This document shows positions 58,399-64,000 of a DNA stretch of 64,000 nucleotides, piece by piece. The notes under the pieces are model-generated. The model was given only the letters and a program-made list of their open reading frames with translations. It had not been told where the DNA came from and did not search any database. The stretch covers positions 47,148,681 through 47,212,680 of the forward strand of contig NC_063450.1 of assembly GCF_020379485.1 (NCBI RefSeq), given 5' to 3'. The translations under genes and the position numbers were made by a program. The first letter of the stretch is position 1; each line of letters begins with the position of its first letter. The stretch comes from Brassica napus (taxonomy: Eukaryota; Streptophyta; Magnoliopsida; Brassicales; Brassicaceae).

Positions 58399-59388
58399 AT
58401 GTTGACATCATGGTTTCTTAACGTTTTCTTCCTCGTCTTAGCCTCTGTACCGTCCATATTATCGGCTCCAGCAACAAATTTAACGAAAGACTATTACCAA
58501 AAAACATGTCCCGATTTCAGTAAAATCGTTCGCGATACCGTTACAACAAAGCAAGCCCAACAGCCAACGACAGCTGCTGGAACGCTCCGTGTCTTCTTCC
58601 ACGATTGCTTTTTAGAAGGATGCGATGCGTCCGTACTAGTCGCTACAAATTCTTTCAACAAAGCTGAACGCGACGATGAGCTCAACGAGTCGCTTCCAGG
58701 AGATGCGTTTGACATCGTGACGCGCATTAAGACCGCTCTTGAATTGTCCTGTCCTGGTGTGGTGTCATGCGCAGACATCCTGGCTCAGTCCACGCGTGAC
58801 CTTATCACAATTGTTGGTGGACCTTTCTATGAAGTCAAATTAGGTCGTAAAGATGGGTTTGAGTCGAAAGCCCATAAAGTTCATGGGAACATACCAATAG
58901 CAAATCACACGGTACACGACATGATGTCGATATTCAAAAAGAATGGTTTCTCTCTAAAGGAAATGGTTGCACTTAGCGGCGGGCACACAGTGGGATTTGC
59001 TCACTGCATAGAATTCAGCAGCCGGTTATTTGGACCACGGGCTGATCCAGAGCTCGATTCGCGATACGCAGACCGTCTTAAAGATCTATGCAAGGATCAC
59101 ATGGTAAATAAGTCGATGGCGGCATTTCTTGACCCGATAACGCCAGGAAAATTCGATAATATGTACTTCAAGAACTTGAAAAGAGGTCTTGGACTGCTAG
59201 CTTCCGACCACGCCTTGTTCAAAGACAATGGCACGAGACCGTTTGTGGATTTATATGCGGATAACCAGACGGCTTTCTTCGAGGATTTTGCTCGTGCCAT
59301 GGAAAAACTAGGGATGGTCGGCGTTAAAGGCGATAAAGATGGAGAAGTGAGACGCAAATGTGATCACTTTAACAAACTTGACGTATAA
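58399..59388 (+). CDS. PER41: Class III secretory peroxidase (PER41-like)
   Basis: It is a haem peroxidase of the secretory pathway acting on phenolics and reactive oxygen in the cell wall. The frame is intronless, 329 residues from the ATG at 58399, which directly precedes a signal peptide (MLTSWFLNVFFLVLASVPSI, cleaved near 23). Catalytic Arg64 and distal His68 are in RVFFHDCFLEGCDAS. Proximal haem-ligand His196 is in MVALSGGHTVGFAHC, where the usual family form is SGAHT. All eight conserved cysteines are present (TCP, HDC, EGC, LSC, SCAD, AHC, DLC, RRKC). An upstream in-frame ATG at 58246 would add 51 residues in front of the signal peptide and is rejected. Synteny with At4g17690 supports PER41; its relative PER65 is the alternative. 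Confidence 0.93.
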   Translation: MLTSWFLNVFFLVLASVPSILSAPATNLTKDYYQKTCPDFSKIVRDTVTTKQAQQPTTAAGTLRVFFHDCFLEGCDASVLVATNSFNKAERDDELNESLPGDAFDIVTRIKTALELSCPGVVSCADILAQSTRDLITIVGGPFYEVKLGRKDGFESKAHKVHGNIPIANHTVHDMMSIFKKNGFSLKEMVALSGGHTVGFAHCIEFSSRLFGPRADPELDSRYADRLKDLCKDHMVNKSMAAFLDPITPGKFDNMYFKNLKRGLGLLASDHALFKDNGTRPFVDLYADNQTAFFEDFARAMEKLGMVGVKGDKDGEVRRKCDHFNKLDV

Positions 59389-60532
59389 TTAACATCAGCC
59401 GATGAATAAAAGTGAGTTTGGACTTTGTTTATAATGCATTTTTTTTGTAAGTAGTAAGTTAACTTAACAATTTCCAGAGTGTAATTTATATGTTTTATCC
59501 TCCTGAATTTTGAATTAATGTATGTTATATAAAAGTACTATTAGATACTTACGGAAGAGAATGACTTATTTCACCATATAACTTTCTAATACTCTCGAAA
59601 GGTGAAGCCTCTTCACATACACGAGAACAGAGTGATCGTCAACATCAAGTATTATTGGGCTTAGGCCTAGCTTCAACGAATAAAACCCAACCCGTTATAA
59701 TTCGGGTCTAGTGATTAACTTTTTGTTTAGTCGGGTCAACTTGTGACCTTATATGGCTCTATTTTCGGCCTCGATTATTTTTCTAATTTTCTCAATTTCA
59801 AGAACTGTGATTTTTTTTGTTAAATGAATGATCTTTACTTTAATTTAATTTATATAATACTAGTGATTAGCCCACGAATTATTTTCGAGAATTTAACGCT
59901 TAATTTTCTAGTGATCATATTCTGATAACAGGCGTGAATTGAAAGCCTTAAACGACCAATATCATCTTTCTTCGAGTAACATCTCAGGGAGTCTCCAAGC
60001 AATGTTAGTTTGAGGTCATGATTAGTTCAATTTGCGATTTGGAGATTCAAAACCTTTACAAGGTGGAGAATTCAGATCAATACATCAGCTTTTTTTTTTT
60101 CGTTTGTAAAAAGAAAATGTTGACGCTTAATTTTCTAGTGATGGCGATCTGATAACATGCGTGAATTGAAAGCCTTAAACGACCAAGAGAAAGGTCAGAA
60201 GACTAGGATCACCATATCGATGCTAATTTCGTTTTGCTTACTTTTTAAAACACGTCGTGTTTTTTTTAATAGATATTGTACAGTTACCATTCGCGGGATG
60301 TGAGCCATTAGCTGTTTGAACAACTTAAACAACATGGTTCTTAAACGGTTTGAACTGAAAAAAAATGGAAAGCATGTTAACGAAAAATAATTCAGACAGT
60401 AGTAATACTTTTTAAGAAAATGAGTAGCATGACAGAAACCTCCTGCATGACCTCATGTGAAACAAATTAAAAGGAGAACAAACAACAAATAGCACACTTT
60501 TTTGAAGGAGAAAGAAAGAACGACAAATTGTT
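59389..60532. other. Intergenic region with a degenerate Helitron end and a 64-bp direct repeat
   Basis: A minus-strand Helitron 3' end is plausible at about 59863: in reverse complement, CGAAAATAATTCG, then TGGGCTAATCACTAG, then T. Two direct copies of a 64-bp block (acgcttaattttctagtgat ... gaattgaaagccttaaacga) lie at 59896-59959 and 60123-60186. No gene was recognised. Confidence 0.5.
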
Positions 60533-60850
60533 TTATTTAGGGCATTGAACATTCACGGTAAGGCCACACAAGGTAAGTGTCATGGTGACTGCCGCGGAAA
60601 TGTCTGTAACGTTGAGGGGATTATTCTGATTCGCGGCACATAGACACGCTTCTACATCTGCGCTTTCAATATCGTTAACAACGCCGCAACTCTCTCTAAA
60701 TTCTGACTCGCTTAGATTAATATTGTCACGCGGTTTCAGCACGACACCACATGCCTTAAGCAGAACATCGTTACTGGGACAAGCAGCGTTAGCCGTTGTG
60801 AAGAAAACAATGTTGAAGAGAAGTATAATGGCAATAGTTTTAGAGGCCAT
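60533..60850 (-). CDS. Small secreted cysteine-rich protein (LTP/hydrophobic-seed-like), degenerate motif
   Basis: It encodes 105 residues with a clear signal peptide (MASKTIAIILLFNIVFFTTA, cleaved near NAA). The mature part resembles the compact eight-cysteine HPS/LTP2-like fold: Cys, about 10 residues, Cys, then ESC, then EACLC (the CxC element), then TLC and a final QCPK. Only seven cysteines are present: the usual CC pair is reduced to SC. The size and hydrophobic stretch VTMTLTLCGLTVNVQC fit the family. Function is unknown; such proteins bind lipids or sit in the cell wall. It could be a diverged functional gene or an early pseudogene. No Arabidopsis counterpart beside PER41 is known to me. 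Confidence 0.65.
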   Translation of the reverse strand: MASKTIAIILLFNIVFFTTANAACPSNDVLLKACGVVLKPRDNINLSESEFRESCGVVNDIESADVEACLCAANQNNPLNVTDISAAVTMTLTLCGLTVNVQCPK

Positions 60851-60904
60851 CTTTGAAGAGAGAAGAAAGAAGGGATAATAATTTGAGTGAGATTAATTAA
60901 GTGC

Positions 60905-61345
60905 AAATCTCCAAAATAGCACTTTTCTAAATTTATATCAATAAAATAGTACTCAAAAACTCAAAAACTAAAATGACCAAAATAGCACATTTCTATTATC
61001 TTTTGAAAATTTTAATTTTTTTATTTTTCAAAATTTGAAATCTTATCCCCAAAACCTCCTCATTTCTCAACTCTAAACCCTAAACCCTAACCCCTAAACT
61101 CTAAACCATAAACCCTAAACCCTAAACTCTAAACCCTAAACCCTAAACCCTAAAATTTAAACCCTAAACCCTAAACCCTAAACTCTAAACCCTAAACCCT
61201 AAACCCTAAATCCTAAACCCCACCCTTTAACTCTAAACCCTAAGTTTGTGACTTTTGATAAAACATTAAGTGCTATTTTTGTGACTTTTAACCTTGAGTG
61301 CTAGTTTGTGAACAAAAACTTGATTTAGTGTTATTTTTGTCTTTT
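60905..61345. mobile_element. MITE with expanded telomere-like core
   Basis: The outer parts form imperfect inverted repeats (left: ctccaaaatagcacttttct, aaaatgaccaaaatagcac; right in reverse complement: gacaaaaataacactaaatc, gtcacaaaaatagcactt). The centre, 61072-61242, is about 170 bp of ctaaaccc, ctaaactct and related 7-8 bp units. The left centre words tatccccaaaacctcc and tctcaactctaaa match the MITE at 14049-14306 in reverse orientation, so both are one family. Interstitial position and irregular units rule out a true telomere. Confidence 0.8.
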
Positions 61346-62053
61346 TCTCGTTAATTAATCTGTTTGTTTTGTGAGATTTACGAGCTTTGAAAAGGGTGTA
61401 TATATAGAGACTGCAAGGTTCGTACTTGGGGATATTTTATGTTGATTATTAGGGAATTACTTTAGATACAACTGGTCATGTACTAACGTATACTCCATGT
61501 TTTGTAACATTTCTTGATTTTTAAAGTAACTACCTTTCCCAACTCACCGTGTATATACCAAAAATGGATATGGATTCCAGCAAATCAAGATCATTGAAAT
61601 GATATGCATATAATGATATCTACAAAATCCTCGTTATATAGTGGATGACTAATATGTTTTGTCATACGTTTCACATATTTTAATAATACCACACGAGACG
61701 ACTGCTGAATAAGGCCACGATCGAGAATATTAGTATAACATTAATGTACTGTATATCTACTAATAACAGCAGTTCCAATTAATGTTGAAAGACGGTGTAT
61801 TTTCACTTATGTAACTAGTGAAAACAAAAAGTTGTATCTTTTTAATCATGTAACTATTAAAACATTTAATGATGAAATGTTGTGTTTTTTCAAGCATATA
61901 ACTATTAGAAATAGTTTAGGAAAGATGTTTATATGCTTTGTCATCTAAAAAATATTTTTTGAAATCTTAATTAATGTAAAAAGTCACGGTAAAGACATAT
62001 TAGTTTTTTAAAAGTTATTAATATGTGTTATTAGTGTCTTTATATAATTAGAC
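61346..62053. other. AT-rich intergenic region
   Basis: No gene was recognised. Confidence 0.4.
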
Positions 62054-64000
62054 TGTTTTTTTTTTTTTTGGAAAAAGGGCATTCTATTTAAATTGCATAA
62101 AGAAAATAAAAAGAGTCTCAGCCTGCCAGCATTTTGTTTTAGGTCTTTAGACCCATATTACAAACCCATATATGATAAAACATAATTGAAACCCAACTGG
62201 TAAGTAAAAAACCCTAAGCTTGTGAAGGATAGAGGCCCAAAATGATGTTGGAGGAAAGCCCATAGTGTTGTTGGAGGAAGTCATCGACTTGAAGGATTCC
62301 AAACGGAGAAAACAGAGGAGGAGAGTCGTGGAGAGGAGTATCTGATCGCTGAGATTTTTGCTCTGATGGTTGCTTTAATGGAGGAGATGATTGCTTCAGG
62401 AGGTTTGAAGATCTGCCTATGCAACCTGTTGTTTCGTTCTGACCAAATCATGTACATCGAGCATTGCCAACAGAGGATGGAGAGATACCGCTGGTGGCGT
62501 GCTCTATGCGTCAGTTGAAGGTCGGCGATGGTTTGATCCCAGGAGGCTGACGGCGAGAACCTGCTTCTCCGTGCTATTGTCGACCAGATATGCCACGAAT
62601 AGCTACATGTGAAAAAAAGATGGTCGCGACTTTCTGGTGCATTGTTACAGAGAAGACATGAGGGATCTGTAGCAAGTCCCCAGCTCAGCAAGCGGTCTCG
62701 GGTAGGACATCGATTTAGGAGCAGGAGCCAGGAGAGAAAACTGTGCTTAGGAATACCTTGTCTCAGCCAAACAATGCTAAACCAGGGGACCAACGGATTG
62801 TGATGCGTAAGCTCGGTATACACAATTCCAGTAGAGAAAGATGTATATGACTTGTTGTTGATTTCCCAATTATACCGATCTTCTTCCTGATTTAATGTGA
62901 CAGCAGAGATGAAGCATTGCAGTAGTACTTGTGCATCTGATCGAGCCGGTGGGAGTATCCAATAACCATCAACGTAGAGGTCTGAGACGGTGGCGAGTCT
63001 TGGGATGCCTAATCTTGAGTGAGGCTGGAGTTGAAGAAAATCTGATATATTTCCATAAGGGGACCAATTATCGCTCCAAAAACGAGTATGTCTTCCATTT
63101 CCTAGCTTGACATGAATCCAATTGTAGACCAATGGCCTTAAGCGAAGAAAGCGCTTGACAAGCCAGGAATGATTATTTGATTCTTTGATTATCCAGAAAT
63201 TGGAGCGATCGCCAGATAGAATTTCTTCAACAAACCAAGCTACCCATATTGAACCAGAGCTGAAGAACAATAGCCAGATGAGCCTGATAGAAGTGGCCTT
63301 GTTCCAGCTTACAAGATCCCTGATGCCTAACCCCCCTTCCTCCTTTGCGTGAACAATGGTGTCCCATGCTACACGAGCCGAGTGATGTCCCTCTAAAGTC
63401 CCTTTCCACAGGTAAGCGCCACACATGGAGTTGATTATTTTTATGCATGATTTGGGCAGTGTGAAAGTGCTACACCAAAAGTTTGTGATCCCTGCTAAAA
63501 CTGTGTTGATAAGTAATAATCTTCCTGCAAAAGAAAGAGTTTTGGCTGACCAAGAGTTTAGTTTTCCTTTTATGCTTGATATCAGTGGCTCACAGTTAGA
63601 CAATGATAATTTTTTTGGTGCAGAGAGGGACTCCAAGGTATCTGATTGGGAGGGTTCCATGAGACAGACCTGTTTCCTCAGCAATTTCCGTAACTTCTGT
63701 CTGCGGTAGCCCACAAGTGAAGAAGCAGGTTTTTGATAGACTTACTCCAAGACCCGAGTGCCTTTCGAATTCATTTAGTACTTCCAACACTCCTTTAACT
63801 GATTGTTTATCTCCTTTGGTGAATATTAGCAGATCATCAGCGAAACATAGGTGCGTTAGTTTACTATCCTCGCAGTTTTGATGGTATCCAAATCTTCCTT
63901 CTGTCGCTGCGTTGTTGAGGAGAGTAGATAAGCAGTTCATTGCAACTACAAACAAGTAAGGAGATAGGGGATCTCCTTGACGAAGACCCCTTTTTCTCTT
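62054..64000 (-). mobile_element. 3' part of a second L1-type LINE, cut by window edge
   Basis: On the minus strand the element ends in a poly(A) tail (the T-run at about 62055-62069) after gcaatttaaatagaatgccc. It carries the end of ORF2 and about 200 bp of 3' untranslated region. Its 3' end matches the 80-bp tail at 32.7 kb. It lacks the RNase H domain found in the 37.7-44.0-kb LINE, so it is a different lineage. A target duplication cannot be checked because the 5' end lies outside the window. Confidence 0.9.
62281..64000 (-). pseudogene. LINE reverse transcriptase, frameshifted, 5' end outside window
   Basis: The reading starts at the right edge in RT motif GLRQGDPLSPYLFVVAM, followed by HLCFADDLLIF with the catalytic FADD and RYLGVPLCTKK. 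At the 7-base homopolymer 63610-63616 the frame shifts: six bases would restore KKLSL continuity. The second frame continues KLSLSNCEPLISSIKGKLNS, SFAGRLLLI, then a zf-RVT module (FLSWLLLLNRCPTRDRLLSW, CLLCNNAPESRDHLFFTC) and stops at 62281. The single frameshift disables this copy as read; a sequencing or assembly homopolymer error is also possible. Confidence 0.88.

Noticed and set aside
61072..61242. A true telomere or chromosome end
   Set aside because: The units are irregular, short, flanked by MITE arms and followed by a normal LINE to the right.

Overview
The window is nuclear DNA of a crucifer (Brassicaceae), most likely a Brassica-type genome. Every recognisable single-copy gene matches, in the same order, the Arabidopsis thaliana chromosome 4 block around At4g17600-At4g17690. 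The symbols rest on remembered protein sequences and gene order; no search was run. The spaces between genes are much larger than in Arabidopsis and are full of transposable elements, as expected for a genome that was triplicated and then invaded by transposons.

Layout. 1-3.9 kb: a 278-280 bp tandem repeat cut by the left edge, a Copia relic and a hAT-like element. 4.0-5.0 kb: a decayed LIL3 copy with three separate lesions. 5.1-15.3 kb: no gene; two hAT-type elements with 8-bp target duplications, Helitron ends, hairpins and minisatellites. 15.8-26.1 kb: the compact gene-rich part, all on the plus strand: CBL1 (calcium sensor, 8 coding exons), an intronless PPR gene, DXO1 (13 coding exons, one GC-AG intron) and CKB2 (CK2 beta subunit). 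26.4-28.9 kb: a broken receptor-like cytoplasmic kinase (PBL20-like) split by a 1.3-kb poly(A) retroposon with a 15-bp target duplication. 30.0-30.6 kb: an FLZ zinc-finger gene on the minus strand. 31-50 kb: about 19 kb without host genes, holding a LINE tail, an LTR/PBS remnant, a SINE, a probable RPA-like Helitron and, inside it, a complete 6.3-kb LINE with two long open frames and a 14-bp target duplication. 50.0-51.2 kb: a BOI-type RING gene on the minus strand. 51.7-56.5 kb: a 0.54-kb tandem duplication, nested hairpin MITEs and a very large inverted repeat. 58.4-59.4 kb: a class III peroxidase (PER41-like). 60.5-60.9 kb: a short secreted cysteine-rich protein. 60.9-61.35 kb: a MITE with an expanded CTAAACC core. 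62.05-64 kb: the 3' part of a second LINE lineage, frameshifted and cut by the right edge.

The host genes do not form a pathway; they are neighbours by ancestry. Orthologues of At4g17610 (large methyltransferase) and At4g17650 (COQ10-like) are not seen where the block would place them, while LIL3 and the PBL kinase are pseudogenes, a picture of gene loss after polyploidy. I found no convincing new biological system. The best second-look items are the apparently complete young LINE with no ATG for ORF2, the orphan poly(A) retroposon, the GC-AG intron, and the MITE family whose core has grown into telomere-like repeats.
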